DNA from: Polyangiaceae bacterium
Lineage (GTDB): Bacteria; Myxococcota_A; Polyangia; Polyangiales; Polyangiaceae
NCBI GenBank assembly: GCA_025937835.1
Contig: JAICQO010000021.1
Location: 1 to 64,000 of the forward strand
Direction: 5' to 3'
Length of the DNA: 64,000 nt
How positions within the stretch are numbered: the first letter of the stretch is position 1; the number at the start of each line of letters is the position of its first letter. Positions 24,278-33,282 of the stretch are shown piece after piece. The notes beneath the pieces were generated by a model, which made no database searches, had not been told where the DNA came from, and saw nothing but the letters and a program-made list of their open reading frames with translations. The translations under genes and the position numbers were made by a program.

Positions 24278-24808
24278 ATGTTGCAATCGAAGCTGATCGG
24301 CACTGGTGTTCGAGCTCTGGGGGTTCTGGCAATAGCGGCCTGTGCGCTGTGGCCGAAGGACGCGCACGCCGGCCCTCAGCTGGCGCTCGACCTCGACTAT
24401 GCCGGCGGCGTCGACGAGCCCGGTATCGGTCACGGTACGGGCGGGCAGCTGCGCTTCGGCCAGCAGCTCGACCTCGTGGTCGTCAGCCTCACGGGTGAGC
24501 TCGGCGTCAGCTACCACACGTTCGACGGCCCCGCCGATCCCTCGCACTACTCGGGGTTCGTGGGCGGGCGGCTCGGCTTCGGCAAGATCCTCGAGCCGTC
24601 GATCTTCGCTCATGTCGGGTACGGCAGCCTGAACGTCGCCGACGAGCACGACTGGGGACCGGTGTTCGATCTGGGCCTGGCGCTCGACCTCACGGTGTTG
24701 CCGCTGATCGACATCGGCGTGCACGCCGCCTACGACTTTCAGCGCCTCGACACCGGGAACAACCTCGACTTTTACCGGGTCGGCGCGCACGCGGCGCTGG
24801 TGTTCTGA
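24278..24808 (+). CDS. Secreted outer-membrane-barrel-like protein
   Basis: The 176-residue protein has a signal peptide cleaved near DAHAGPQ (about residue 31). The mature part is a run of alternating beta strands (LALDLDYAGGV, GQLRFGQQLDLVVVSLTGELGVSY, GGRLGFGKI, SIFAHVGYG) and ends in phenylalanine, like small OmpW/OmpX-type barrels. Function is unknown. It may follow coaD in one transcript (81-nt gap). Confidence 0.7.
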   Translation: MLQSKLIGTGVRALGVLAIAACALWPKDAHAGPQLALDLDYAGGVDEPGIGHGTGGQLRFGQQLDLVVVSLTGELGVSYHTFDGPADPSHYSGFVGGRLGFGKILEPSIFAHVGYGSLNVADEHDWGPVFDLGLALDLTVLPLIDIGVHAAYDFQRLDTGNNLDFYRVGAHAALVF

Positions 24809-24823
24809 CGCAGCGCGGGCCGC

Positions 24824-25819
24824 TCACGTCCGCGTGAACGGCATCGGCATGAACAGCAGCACGAACAGCACCAGGCAGCCCCAGGCCACGGCCTTGCGCC
24901 AGGGGTCGAGCTCGCCCGGTTCGCAGGGCGGGTGATTGGGGCTGCCGGACAGGACGGACATCACCCCGAGCACGATCAGCCAGGTGAACCAGAACACGGA
25001 GTTCCAGATCGCGACTTCTAGCGTGAGGTTGGATCTGCCGAGCAGCACCGGGGCCACGAAGTAGATCGCGCTACCTAGAAACAACAAGCGCAGCGCGTGC
25101 CGGAACCAGGCCGCCACGCGGTGATGCGCCTCGCCGAGCAGCGCATAACCGATGTGGCCGCCGTCGAGCTGGCTCACCGGCAAGAGATTGAGCATGGTCA
25201 CGAACAGGCCTGCCCAGCCCGCGAACGCCGTGGGGTGCAAGAACACGTCGTGGCCGTCCGGGATCGGGCCGAGCACCACGCGCTTGACCAGCAGGTACAA
25301 GAGGCTCTGCCCCTCCTGCATCGCGTGCTCGGTCACCGGCTGAACGGGCGAGAGCGTGAGCCCGTATGCGAGCACGGGCAGCGCCACGACCATGCCCGCG
25401 AGCGGGCCGGAAGCTCCGATGTCGAGCAGCGCCCTGCGCGAACGGATCGTTTCGCGCATCACGATCACCGCGCCCATCGTGCCGAACGTCGCCGGGAACG
25501 GGATGAAGAACGGGAACGAAGCCGGCACGCGATGGTAGCGCGCCGCGAAGAAATGGCCGAACTCGTGGGTGATGAGGATCGCGAGCAACGGCACCGCGAA
25601 GGCGGCGCCGCTGGCGAGAAACCCGGGATCGCGCAATTGCTGCCAGATCTCACGCGAATCCTCGATGCCCCGGGCGCCCTGGGCGAAGATCGCGCCCGCG
25701 TAGAGCATGCTGATCACCGTCACCGCGAACAGGATCAGGTTGGTGCGGACCGGCGGCAGCGGCAGCGGTGCGTCGCGAGGCGCTGCCGCCGGAGAGCGAA
25801 AGTCGTGCTCGCTGTTCAT
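24824..25819 (-). CDS. M50 family site-2 protease-type membrane metalloprotease
   Basis: The 331-residue protein has about seven hydrophobic segments. The zinc site HEFGH lies in the third (LLAILITHEFGHFFAARYH, about residue 85) and the third ligand in NLLPVSQLDGGH (about 215), both intact. S2P enzymes cut transmembrane segments of anti-sigma factors or other membrane regulators; this one is the non-PDZ short type. Its start overlaps the stop of the FliH/YscL-like gene by 4 nt (ATGA), so it is the last gene of that operon. The substrate is unknown. Confidence 0.9.
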   Translation of the reverse strand: MNSEHDFRSPAAAPRDAPLPLPPVRTNLILFAVTVISMLYAGAIFAQGARGIEDSREIWQQLRDPGFLASGAAFAVPLLAILITHEFGHFFAARYHRVPASFPFFIPFPATFGTMGAVIVMRETIRSRRALLDIGASGPLAGMVVALPVLAYGLTLSPVQPVTEHAMQEGQSLLYLLVKRVVLGPIPDGHDVFLHPTAFAGWAGLFVTMLNLLPVSQLDGGHIGYALLGEAHHRVAAWFRHALRLLFLGSAIYFVAPVLLGRSNLTLEVAIWNSVFWFTWLIVLGVMSVLSGSPNHPPCEPGELDPWRKAVAWGCLVLFVLLFMPMPFTRT

Positions 25820-26460
25820 GGAGGGGCCGCTCGCAGCGCAGCAACCAGCCGGTCGAGTTGCACCGAGAGCTCCGCGTCGAGCACGCCAATTTCCGTCTCG
25901 AGCCGCAGGCTGCCGCGCGTACGCTCGGCGTTGGGCAGGACGCGCGTCACGCGCTCGAGCTCGCCCTGACGGAGCGCGCGCTCGAGCTCCGGCAAATCTT
26001 CCGGGTGCGCGACGATCGTGACGCTGCGCGCGCCGCGGGCTTCCGCGAGGGCCGCCCGTGCCAGCGACACGACGCGCGCCGGCTCGAGCTGCAAGGCCTC
26101 ACCGAGCAGTCGCTCCGCGAGCAGCCTGGAGAGCTCGGTCGAGCGTGATAGCGCGCGCTCGTCGAGCGCCGCCTCCGCGCGTGACAGCGAAAGCGCCTGC
26201 GCAGAGAGCTCGGCCAGCGCGAGCTCTCGCCCCAGGCGGCGAGCCTCGGCCTTCAAACGCTCGAGCTCGGCCTCGGCTCCGTCCACGAGCTCGCGAGCGC
26301 GCAGCTCGGCGGCGGCGACGATGCTGCGCGCCTGCTCGTGAGCATCGACGACGACCGCCGGTACGATCGACGCCGGGAGCGTGTCCCCGGCCGGCACCGA
26401 AACGGGGACCGCGGCCTCGGCGGACTCGGCGCGCACCACGCGGGCCAGGGTCAGCGTCAT
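25816..26460 (-). CDS. FliH/YscL(SctL)-like stator protein
   Basis: The 214-residue protein has a short N-terminal region and a long Ala/Glu/Arg-rich helix (about 40-110, ELVDGAEAELERLKAEARRLG). Its C-terminal domain carries the FliH/HrpE/YscL signature GSLRLETEIGVLDAEL followed by QLDRLVAALR. FliH/SctL form the stator that holds the export ATPase of flagella or type III secretion. No ATPase, FliI or other secretion gene is present in the window. It overlaps both neighbours by 4 nt. Confidence 0.75.
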   Translation of the reverse strand: MTLTLARVVRAESAEAAVPVSVPAGDTLPASIVPAVVVDAHEQARSIVAAAELRARELVDGAEAELERLKAEARRLGRELALAELSAQALSLSRAEAALDERALSRSTELSRLLAERLLGEALQLEPARVVSLARAALAEARGARSVTIVAHPEDLPELERALRQGELERVTRVLPNAERTRGSLRLETEIGVLDAELSVQLDRLVAALRAAPP

Positions 26461-26693
26461 CGGAGCCTCCGCGCTTCGAGCACGCGCGCGATGCGCTTGA
26501 GCTCGACGGCCAGCGCTTGCGCACGCTCTGTCCGAACGCCGGACGACAGCGTGCGCACGAGCTCGAGCGCGCCCTCGGTCGCTCGAGCGAAGGGCGCTAG
26601 CGGCGCCGCTTCACGCGCTCCAGCCGCGTAGCGCACGGCCACGAAGGCGCGTTGAAAATCGGCGTCCACCAGCCAACCTTCGGAGTCGTTCAT
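26457..26693 (-). CDS. Small hypothetical protein upstream of FliH-like gene
   Basis: The 78-residue protein starts MNDSEGWLVDADFQRAF and ends in a Leu/Arg-rich helix. There is no signal peptide or recognised family. Its stop overlaps the FliH/YscL-like start (ATGA). The start is 41 nt after the thiolase stop and has no strong ribosome binding site. By position it could be a partner of the FliH-like protein (an SctK-like role is only a guess). Confidence 0.65.
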   Translation of the reverse strand: MNDSEGWLVDADFQRAFVAVRYAAGAREAAPLAPFARATEGALELVRTLSSGVRTERAQALAVELKRIARVLEARRLR

Positions 26694-26734
26694 GCCGCGC
26701 ACACAGCATGTCGGAGAACCGGCCCGCGCGCCAA

Positions 26735-27919
26735 TCAGACCCGCTCGACGACGACGGCCACCGCTTCTCCCCCGCCGATGCAGAGGGTGGCCAGGCCGCG
26801 GCGCAGCTTTTCGCTCTTCAGCGCGAACAGCAGCGTGGTCAGCACCCGCGCCCCCGAAGCACCGATGGGATGTCCGAGCGCCACGGCGCCGCCGCGGACG
26901 TTGACCCGCTCCGGATCCGCCCCGGACAGACGCGTGCAGGCTAGCGTGACGCACGAGAACGCTTCGTTGATCTCCCAGAGGTCGATCTCGCGCGGCGTGA
27001 GGCTGAGCCGCTTCAGGGTGTTCTCGATTGCGAGCGCTGGCGCGGTCGTGAACCACTCCGGCGCGCGCGCCCCCGCGCCCCAGCCCGCGATGCGCGCGAG
27101 CGGCGTGAGCCCGTGCTTCTTCACGGCGTCTTCGCTCGCCAGCACGACCGCCGCGGCGCCGTCGCTCAGGCTGGAGGCATTGGCGGCGGTGATCGTGCCT
27201 TGCTCGTCGAACACCGGCTTGAGCTCCGCGAAGCGACTCGGATCGCCACGGCCCGGCTCTTCGTCGGCCGTTACCTGCGTCTCGGCTCCCTTCTTACCCG
27301 GGACCCCGACCGCGACGATCTCTTCCTGAAAGGCGCCCGATGCGACGGCGGCGCGCGCACGGCGGTAGCTCTCGGCGGCGAACGCGTCCTGTTGCTCGCG
27401 GCTGATCGACAGCTCCCTGGCGCACAGCTCGCCGGCCTGCCCCATGTGGAAATCGTTGTAGGGGTCCCACAAGCCGTCGAAAATCATGCCGTCCACCAGC
27501 TTGCCGTCGCCCATCCGGTAGCCGGTTCGGGCTTGTCGCAGGTAGTACGGCACGTTCGACATCGACTCCATGCCGCCCGCCACGACGAGCGACGCATCAC
27601 CCGTCAGGATGGCGCGAGCGCCGAGGACGACGGCCTGGAGCCCGGACCCGCACACCTTGTTGACGGTGGTGGTCGGGACCTTGTCGGGCAACCCCGCGTG
27701 CAAGCTGGCTTGCCGCGCGGGGGCCTGGCCGATCCCGGCCGACAACACGTTGCCGAAAAAGACCTCGTCGATCACGTCGCTGCCGAGCCCGGCGCGCTCG
27801 ACCGCGGCGCGGATCGAAGCGGCGCCCAGGCGCGGCGCGGGGAGCGGAGACAGAGCTCCGAGATACGAACCGATGGGCGTGCGGGCAGCGCTGACGAGGT
27901 AGACGTTCGGGGCGGGCAT
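26735..27919 (-). CDS. Acetyl-CoA C-acetyltransferase (thiolase)
   Basis: The 394-residue protein is a full-length thiolase. It has the acyl-accepting Cys in NKVCGSGLQAV (about residue 90), NEAFSCVTLAC, the active-site His in VRGGAVALGHPIGASG (about 345), and the second catalytic Cys in CIGGGEAVAV near the C-terminus. It condenses or cleaves acetoacetyl-CoA; biosynthetic and degradative forms cannot be told apart here. It precedes the small protein/FliH-like/M50 genes on the same strand with a 41-nt gap. Confidence 0.94.
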   Translation of the reverse strand: MPAPNVYLVSAARTPIGSYLGALSPLPAPRLGAASIRAAVERAGLGSDVIDEVFFGNVLSAGIGQAPARQASLHAGLPDKVPTTTVNKVCGSGLQAVVLGARAILTGDASLVVAGGMESMSNVPYYLRQARTGYRMGDGKLVDGMIFDGLWDPYNDFHMGQAGELCARELSISREQQDAFAAESYRRARAAVASGAFQEEIVAVGVPGKKGAETQVTADEEPGRGDPSRFAELKPVFDEQGTITAANASSLSDGAAAVVLASEDAVKKHGLTPLARIAGWGAGARAPEWFTTAPALAIENTLKRLSLTPREIDLWEINEAFSCVTLACTRLSGADPERVNVRGGAVALGHPIGASGARVLTTLLFALKSEKLRRGLATLCIGGGEAVAVVVERV

Positions 27920-27945
27920 GGCGACCCGCAGCCTAGCACCACTAC

Positions 27946-28668
27946 CTACGCGGCCAGCTGCTCGGCGATACGGCGCAAGACGGGGCCCGTGTCGTCGGTG
28001 ATGATGTTGCCGTGCGAGACCACGATCCGGCGCAGGTTCGGGATCTCCGCCCAGTGTTCGAGCTGCGCCTTGAGCGCGGATTCGTCCTTGACCTCGCGCA
28101 GCTTGATCACCGGGGGAAGATGCGGCTCTTCACCGGTCAGGCCGAGCGTTCTCAAGAGCCAACCCGAGAACCCGGGCCGATTCGCCAGATTGAAGATCAG
28201 GTCGTTCAAGACCAGCGTCGTGCCGGACTGGTTTTCGACGACGAGCGCGCCTTCGCGATCTCCCGTGCCGGGCACGGTGACGAAGCGCACGTCGGGATCG
28301 CCGAGGTCCACGTCTGCCGCGTTGACGGGCACCACGTCCTCGACGCGCTTTTGCGCGCCGCGCGGCGCGACCACGATCAGCGACGGATAGCGATCCTTGT
28401 AGACGCGCGCGTCCGTGCGGTGGATGTCGTTCGGGACTATCAGATACTCCGGCGTTCCGAACGCCTCGAGTGCGCTCATTTCTGCCTCGTCGAGCGCGAT
28501 CGCGCTGTAGATGACCAGGCCTCCGTCGCGCAACCTCACGCAGGTCATGCGGCGCTCCACGTCTCCGAGCGGCATGTGGATCCGACCCGTCACCGTGAGG
28601 ATGTTGTCATCGAGCCGCGTCAGCTTTCCGTGCGGCAGCACGGTCCATTCGCGAAAGGGCTTGGTCAT
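27946..28668 (-). CDS. DUF4336-like protein (metallo-beta-lactamase-related fold)
   Basis: The 240-residue protein opens with LPHGKLTRLDDNILTVTGRI, then MTCVRLRDGGLVIYSAIALDEAEM and EYLIVPNDIHRTDARVYKDRYP. The latter resembles the degenerate MBL-fold proteins labelled DUF4336. The canonical HxHxDH zinc motif is absent, but N-D-I-H-R-T-D and VVSHGNII keep His/Asp residues. GGAGGAACC precedes the ATG. It is divergent from the DUF455/ATP-grasp pair across 133 bp. Confidence 0.75.
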   Translation of the reverse strand: MTKPFREWTVLPHGKLTRLDDNILTVTGRIHMPLGDVERRMTCVRLRDGGLVIYSAIALDEAEMSALEAFGTPEYLIVPNDIHRTDARVYKDRYPSLIVVAPRGAQKRVEDVVPVNAADVDLGDPDVRFVTVPGTGDREGALVVENQSGTTLVLNDLIFNLANRPGFSGWLLRTLGLTGEEPHLPPVIKLREVKDESALKAQLEHWAEIPNLRRIVVSHGNIITDDTGPVLRRIAEQLAA

Positions 28669-28801
28669 TGCTGGTTCCTCCTGCGCCTACGGATGCAAGC
28701 GCCGGGCCCTGAATTCCGGGGATTTTCCCGATTATGCCGGGAGACCGCCCACTTGGAGCGCGCTCGAAGCGACGGCCCTGGCGGCGTGGTAGACGCGGGC
28801 C

Positions 28802-29650
28802 GTGCCCGAAGCAACCGAAACGGCCAACGAGCTCCCAGACGTCGAAGCCTGGGCGGAGCACTACATCCTGAGCGCGGAGCTGTCCGTGAAGCTCGCTCCG
28901 CCGCCGGTTCCGAGCCGCTTTCGCGACGGCGCCGTGCCGGTGCGGATCGCGGCGCCAGGGCGACCACCCGAGCTCCGGCTCGCGCGCCGCGGCGAACGCA
29001 CGCCCAGGCTCGAAGCGCTCAAGGAGCCCCACTATCGCGCCCGCATGCTGCACACGTTCTGGCACCACGAGCTCCAGGCGGCGGAACTGATGTGTTGGGC
29101 GGTGCTCGCCTTCGCGGACGCCGAACCCGAGTTTCGCCGAGGCCTCGTCGGCATCTGTCTGGACGAGATCCGTCACATGAACCTGTACCGAGCGCACATC
29201 GAAGCGCTGGGCGAGCGTATCGGAGCGTTCGGGATCCGGGACTGGTTTTGGAAGCGAGTCCCCACTTGCCGCAGCAAGCTCGCGTTCGTGTCGCTGATGG
29301 GCATGGGCCTCGAGGCCGCGAACCTGGAGCACGCGCCGAATTTCGCGGCGTTGCTCCGCAGCGCCGGAGACGAGACGGCTGCGGCGATCCAGGACCAGGT
29401 CGCGCGCGAAGAGCTCGCGCACGTCCGCTTCGGCACTACCTGGTTTCGTCGTTGGACGGGCGGTTGCGACTTCGACGCCTGGCTCGTGGAGCTGCCTCCG
29501 CCGCTCTCACCGTGGGTGCTCAAGTCGGAGCCGCTCGCGAAGAGCGCGCGGCTCAGCGCCGGCATGACGCCGGAGTTCCTAGAAAAGCTCGTGGCCTACG
29601 TGCCGACGACCAAGGGTCGAGTCGCGCCCGCTTACGACAGCGGCGAATGA
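28802..29650 (+). CDS. DUF455 family ferritin-like protein
   Basis: The 282-residue protein matches DUF455, a ferritin-like four-helix family. Metal-ligand-type motifs appear in order: HTFWHHELQAAELMCWAVLAF (Glu and His), CLDEIRHMNLY (E-x-x-H) and QVAREELAHVRFG (E-x-x-H). These are the EExH pairs expected of a di-iron or mixed-metal centre, so an oxygenase or hydroxylase role is plausible but unproven. It starts with GTG. Its stop codon overlaps the ATP-grasp start (ATGA), so the two are translationally coupled. Confidence 0.85.
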   Translation: MPEATETANELPDVEAWAEHYILSAELSVKLAPPPVPSRFRDGAVPVRIAAPGRPPELRLARRGERTPRLEALKEPHYRARMLHTFWHHELQAAELMCWAVLAFADAEPEFRRGLVGICLDEIRHMNLYRAHIEALGERIGAFGIRDWFWKRVPTCRSKLAFVSLMGMGLEAANLEHAPNFAALLRSAGDETAAAIQDQVAREELAHVRFGTTWFRRWTGGCDFDAWLVELPPPLSPWVLKSEPLAKSARLSAGMTPEFLEKLVAYVPTTKGRVAPAYDSGE

Positions 29651-30513
29651 GCGTGCGCTTCGCCTGGGTGTTGAACCTCGACGCCGAGCTCGAGCTCGCG
29701 CAACCAAACTACGCGCCCCGCGCGCGCGTCGTGCAGCAAATCGAGCTCTACGGGCGGGACTCGCAGCGCTTATTGGGGCCAGGCGACGTGTTGCTCTCGG
29801 CGCGCGCGCCACTCGAGGCGCCGGCGTCGTGGCTCGGCCGCACGTGGTGCCCGACGCCGCGCGCGCTCGCGCAGTTCGCCGGCGCGGGGGTCCCACCCGA
29901 GCCGCATCCGGACCCGGGCGTGCTCCGGCGCGTCAATCACCGGCGCTTTGCGCACGAGCTCGGCGGAGGTCTGACAGGACAGCGATACCTCGAAGATCGC
30001 CGCGAGCTCGAGCAGGCGCTACGGGATGCCACGGCGCCGCTGCTGCTCAAACGACCGCTCGCGTTCGCGGGCCGCGGGCAGCAGCGAGTCTACGCTTACT
30101 CGAAGCTCACGGATAAAGAGCGGTCGTGGATCGCGGCGTCACTCCGCGAAGACGGGCTGATCGTGGAGCCGCTCGTCGAACCGTTGCTCGAGGTCAGCGT
30201 GCACGGCTTCATCTGGCGCGACGGGCGGCACGAGCTCGGGCTTGCGTGTGTTCAGGGCGTGAGCGATCGCGGAGTGTTCCGCGAGATCCGCCGCGCGCGA
30301 GCCGGCGAGCTCTCCAACGACGAGCTCGAAGCGCTGTTCGAGCGCGCCGGAGCGACCGCCAGCGCGCTGTTCGAAGCGGGCTACTTCGGGCCCTTCGGCA
30401 TCGACGCTTACCGCTACCGCCACGGCTTCTGTGCGCAGAGCGAGATCAACGCGCGCTACACGATGGGCTTCGTCAAGGGCTTCCCGCGGCCGTCGCACGA
30501 GCTCGTGCTCTGA
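29647..30513 (+). CDS. ATP-grasp-like protein coupled to DUF455
   Basis: The 288-residue protein has features of the ATP-grasp fold in its second half: TAPLLLKRPLAFAGRGQQRVY (Lys and Gly-rich loop), GLIVEPLVEPLLEVSVHGFI, and a C-terminal FGPFGIDAYRYRHGF...SEINARYTMGF with the E/N pair that binds Mg-ATP. It should ligate a carboxylate to an amine. The first 100 residues are specific to this group. The 4-nt overlap with the DUF455 gene indicates that the two act on the same substrate; neither the substrate nor the product is known. Confidence 0.8.
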   Translation: MSVRFAWVLNLDAELELAQPNYAPRARVVQQIELYGRDSQRLLGPGDVLLSARAPLEAPASWLGRTWCPTPRALAQFAGAGVPPEPHPDPGVLRRVNHRRFAHELGGGLTGQRYLEDRRELEQALRDATAPLLLKRPLAFAGRGQQRVYAYSKLTDKERSWIAASLREDGLIVEPLVEPLLEVSVHGFIWRDGRHELGLACVQGVSDRGVFREIRRARAGELSNDELEALFERAGATASALFEAGYFGPFGIDAYRYRHGFCAQSEINARYTMGFVKGFPRPSHELVL

Positions 30514-30528
30514 GGGCTCGCTCCGCGG

Positions 30529-31203
30529 TTACTTGAAAAAGCCCTGGCGGCGCTGCTTCTCGGCGTCGCTCACGGCGTGGACGGTGCGGATCACCAGCGC
30601 GAACCGCGTCTTCCGGCTTGCCGCGCGGCCGAGAAACTCGGAGAGCGCCTCGAGATCACGGCGCAAGTCGGCCTCTGCCGCCGAAACCTGCGGAGTTATC
30701 ACCTTGATCGTGGCGACGGCCAGCGCGGGCTCGTGCCACTTCATCGGCTCGCCGTAGAAGTCATCGACGAACCCGAAGCTCGACAGCGGGTTCGCGCCGG
30801 CGGCGGCGGCCAGCTCGTCGAGGTGCTCGGAGTTTTTGGCCAGGGCGTCGCCGCCGCTGAAGGGCGCGGGCTCGCCCAGGCTCTTCTCGAAGTAGGGCAC
30901 GACTCGGGGGACGAGCAGCGCGCGCAGCGTGCGGTAGCAGATGAACCCGCCGAACCCAGCGATGCCGAGCAGCAGCAGGCCGAACACGACGCGCAGCGGC
31001 AACCACGCCGAGCCGGCGAACCAGGCGATGGCTCCCCCCAGCGGGAGCAGCAACAACAGCACCACGGCGACGGCAGCGCGCTTGCCTTCGTCGAGGAAGA
31101 TCTCGCGATAGCGCGCCGGGTAGCCTCGCCAGTAAGAGAAGCGAGGTGTTCGAGTCTCTGCGTCAGGCGCGGGCATGTCCGGTCCGACCGGAATGCCTAT
31201 CAC
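30529..31203 (-). CDS. Membrane protein with two transmembrane segments
   Basis: The 224-residue protein has two adjacent hydrophobic segments (about residues 44-64 and 70-92). The cytoplasmic C-terminal domain (about 100-224) is rich in charged residues. I see no known domain. In-frame starts are ATG 31203 and ATG 31179. The stop is 15 nt from the end of the convergent ATP-grasp gene; purC lies 22 nt upstream and may be in the same transcript. Confidence 0.65.
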   Translation of the reverse strand: MIGIPVGPDMPAPDAETRTPRFSYWRGYPARYREIFLDEGKRAAVAVVLLLLLPLGGAIAWFAGSAWLPLRVVFGLLLLGIAGFGGFICYRTLRALLVPRVVPYFEKSLGEPAPFSGGDALAKNSEHLDELAAAAGANPLSSFGFVDDFYGEPMKWHEPALAVATIKVITPQVSAAEADLRRDLEALSEFLGRAASRKTRFALVIRTVHAVSDAEKQRRQGFFK

Positions 31204-31225
31204 GAATCCGCGCGTTCGGGATCGC

Positions 31226-32203
31226 TCAGGCGCTCAGGTAGCGGTCGACGTTCTTTTGAATACGTGAGAGCGGCTCGCTCAGGTCCGGCTCGAAGCTCTG
31301 ACCCGTGATGCGCTCGACGGCGGTGAGATAGCGGCGCGACGCCTCGACCTTCACCTCGTCCGGGATTTCGGGGATCGGCCCGTCACCGCGGAAGCCCTGG
31401 TCGGCCAGAAAACGCCGAACGTACTCCTTGTCGAGGCCTTCGGGCGCTTCCCCGCGAGCGAAGCGCGACGCATAGCTCTCGAGGTACCAGAACCGGGACG
31501 AATCCGGGGTGTGGATCTCGTCGATCAGCACGATCTCGCCCTCCGGCGTCTTTCCGAATTCGTACTTGGTATCGACGAGGATCAGGCCGCGATCGGCGCA
31601 CAGCGCCTGACCGTGGCGGAACAGCGCCATCGCAAGTTCACCGGCCTTGTCGAAATCGGCGGCCGACATCCCGGACAATTTCAGGATCTCTTCACGCGAG
31701 GCGGAAATATCGTGGTCGCCGTGGGCCGCCTTGGTGCTCGGCGTGAGGATCGGCTCGGGGAGCCGCTCGTGTTCGCGCAGCCCTTCAGGCAGCGCGTGGC
31801 CGCAAAAGCTGCGTTCGCCCCGGGCGTAGTGGACCCAGATGCTGGTCGACGTGGTGCCGGTGAGATAGCTGCGCACCACCATCTCCACCGGCAAAGGCTG
31901 GCACTCTTTCGCGACGAGCACGTTCGGGTCCGGCACACCGAGCACGTGGTTCGGTGCAATCTTCCGAGTCTCCTCGAACCAGAACGCCGCGACGGAGTTG
32001 AGCAGCTGGCCCTTGAGCGGCAGCGTACCGAGGATGCGATCGAACGCGCTGATGCGATCGGTGACGACCAGCACGCGCCGCCCGTCCGCGGTCGTGTAGT
32101 TGTCGCGCACCTTCCCCTCGTAGCGCCGGCCCCACGAGAAGTCCGTGTGCTGCAGGGGATGGCTCAGAGCTTTGGTGAGGATCTGGTTGACGTCGCCGAG
32201 CAC
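31226..32203 (-). CDS. purC: Phosphoribosylaminoimidazole-succinocarboxamide synthase
   Basis: The 325-residue protein is a complete SAICAR synthetase of the longer, eukaryote/proteobacterial type. It shows YEGKVRDNYTTADGRRVLVVTDRISAFD, the ATP site PLKGQLLNSVAAFWF, VEMVVRSYLTGTTSTSIWVHY, and LILVDTKYEFGKTPEGEIVLIDEIHTPDSSRFW. It joins aspartate to CAIR in purine synthesis. GTG 32203 is the start. No other purine gene is nearby. Confidence 0.96.
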   Translation of the reverse strand: MLGDVNQILTKALSHPLQHTDFSWGRRYEGKVRDNYTTADGRRVLVVTDRISAFDRILGTLPLKGQLLNSVAAFWFEETRKIAPNHVLGVPDPNVLVAKECQPLPVEMVVRSYLTGTTSTSIWVHYARGERSFCGHALPEGLREHERLPEPILTPSTKAAHGDHDISASREEILKLSGMSAADFDKAGELAMALFRHGQALCADRGLILVDTKYEFGKTPEGEIVLIDEIHTPDSSRFWYLESYASRFARGEAPEGLDKEYVRRFLADQGFRGDGPIPEIPDEVKVEASRRYLTAVERITGQSFEPDLSEPLSRIQKNVDRYLSA

Positions 32204-32232
32204 GGTCGGGCGAAGCTAACACGCCTGGCGAC

Positions 32233-33282
32233 TCACATCCCGAGCTCTTCCGCGCGGACCCAGAACTGGCCGTCCGGACGCGGGACGACCTGGAGTGACT
32301 TGGGCATCACGCTCACCCAACCCGCGACCACGTCGAGCACGTAAGCCTCCGCTTCTGGCTCGATGACGCCGATCGGCGGCTCGCTGTCGAGCGCGCGCGC
32401 ACGGAACGGAACCTCGCGGAGCGCCTTGACCACGCGGGGCTCGCCCTGGACCGCCAGCTGCGCAGAAATCCTGGAACCCCCGTCCGTTCCCAGCTGATCG
32501 AGCGCCTCGCCCGGCGGCAGCGCCTCGAGGTCGCCCGCTCGCACCCAGGCGTCGATGATCAGCTCGCCGCGGTACTCGACGCGCAGGAACGAACCGCGTT
32601 GCTCGCGACCGAAGAACAGCGCGGGCGGCGCCTGTGACGAGCTCTGGAGCGTGAGCAGCCGCGCCTCGGGTTTGCGTGGATCGCCGAGCAGGTCGAGGCG
32701 CGCGCGCCTCACGACGTAGCCGGGAGCATCACCCTTAGGAGTGACAGGAGCTGCGGCGGGTCGCGACAGGGACACCGCGGCGCACGGCGCCCAGGCCCGG
32801 AAGCTCTGCGCGAACGGCACGCTGACGCGCTTCTCCACGTGGAGCGCGCCCCGACCGCTGCCGAGGTAGGACAGGCTCTTGCCCTGGGCGATCCACACGT
32901 GGCCCGGGGCGACCGCGATCGGCGAGGCCGCATAGAGCGAGAGCTCGCGCACGGGCGTGAAGCCGTGGACGCGGAAGCTACCCTTGCCGGTCCCCGTCGT
33001 GACGCGAACCCGTCCGTTCGGCTCCGCGGGAAAGGCTTCGACGACGAGCTCGGTGACGGCGCCGCTGAAGCGCGCGACCAACCGCCCCTGTGCGTCTTCG
33101 ATGGGCGCATTCGCGCGCGGCTCGGCCGTGCCCTGCACGCGGCAGCCAGCGACCCGGCGCTCGGCGCTCGGCTTGGCTGCAACGGCGGCAGAGCGCTTCG
33201 ACCCGGGATCGCTCGCAGCTCTGCCGGCGCCGAGGATCAGCGCGAGGCCGAGTCCGAACGCCGTGAAGCGATCCACTGCCAT
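32233..33282 (-). CDS. Secreted protein of unknown function
   Basis: The 349-residue protein has a signal peptide (about residues 1-23, GLGLALILGAGRAAS). The mature protein is mainly beta, with SH3-like stretches (FFGREQRGSFLRVEYRGELI, DAWVRAGDLEALP; near the end AGWVSVMPKS, GQFWVRAEEL). These last suggest two SH3b-like modules; the rest I do not recognise. It is probably periplasmic. It lies 29 nt upstream of the purC start, on the same strand. Confidence 0.7.
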   Translation of the reverse strand: MAVDRFTAFGLGLALILGAGRAASDPGSKRSAAVAAKPSAERRVAGCRVQGTAEPRANAPIEDAQGRLVARFSGAVTELVVEAFPAEPNGRVRVTTGTGKGSFRVHGFTPVRELSLYAASPIAVAPGHVWIAQGKSLSYLGSGRGALHVEKRVSVPFAQSFRAWAPCAAVSLSRPAAAPVTPKGDAPGYVVRRARLDLLGDPRKPEARLLTLQSSSQAPPALFFGREQRGSFLRVEYRGELIIDAWVRAGDLEALPPGEALDQLGTDGGSRISAQLAVQGEPRVVKALREVPFRARALDSEPPIGVIEPEAEAYVLDVVAGWVSVMPKSLQVVPRPDGQFWVRAEELGM

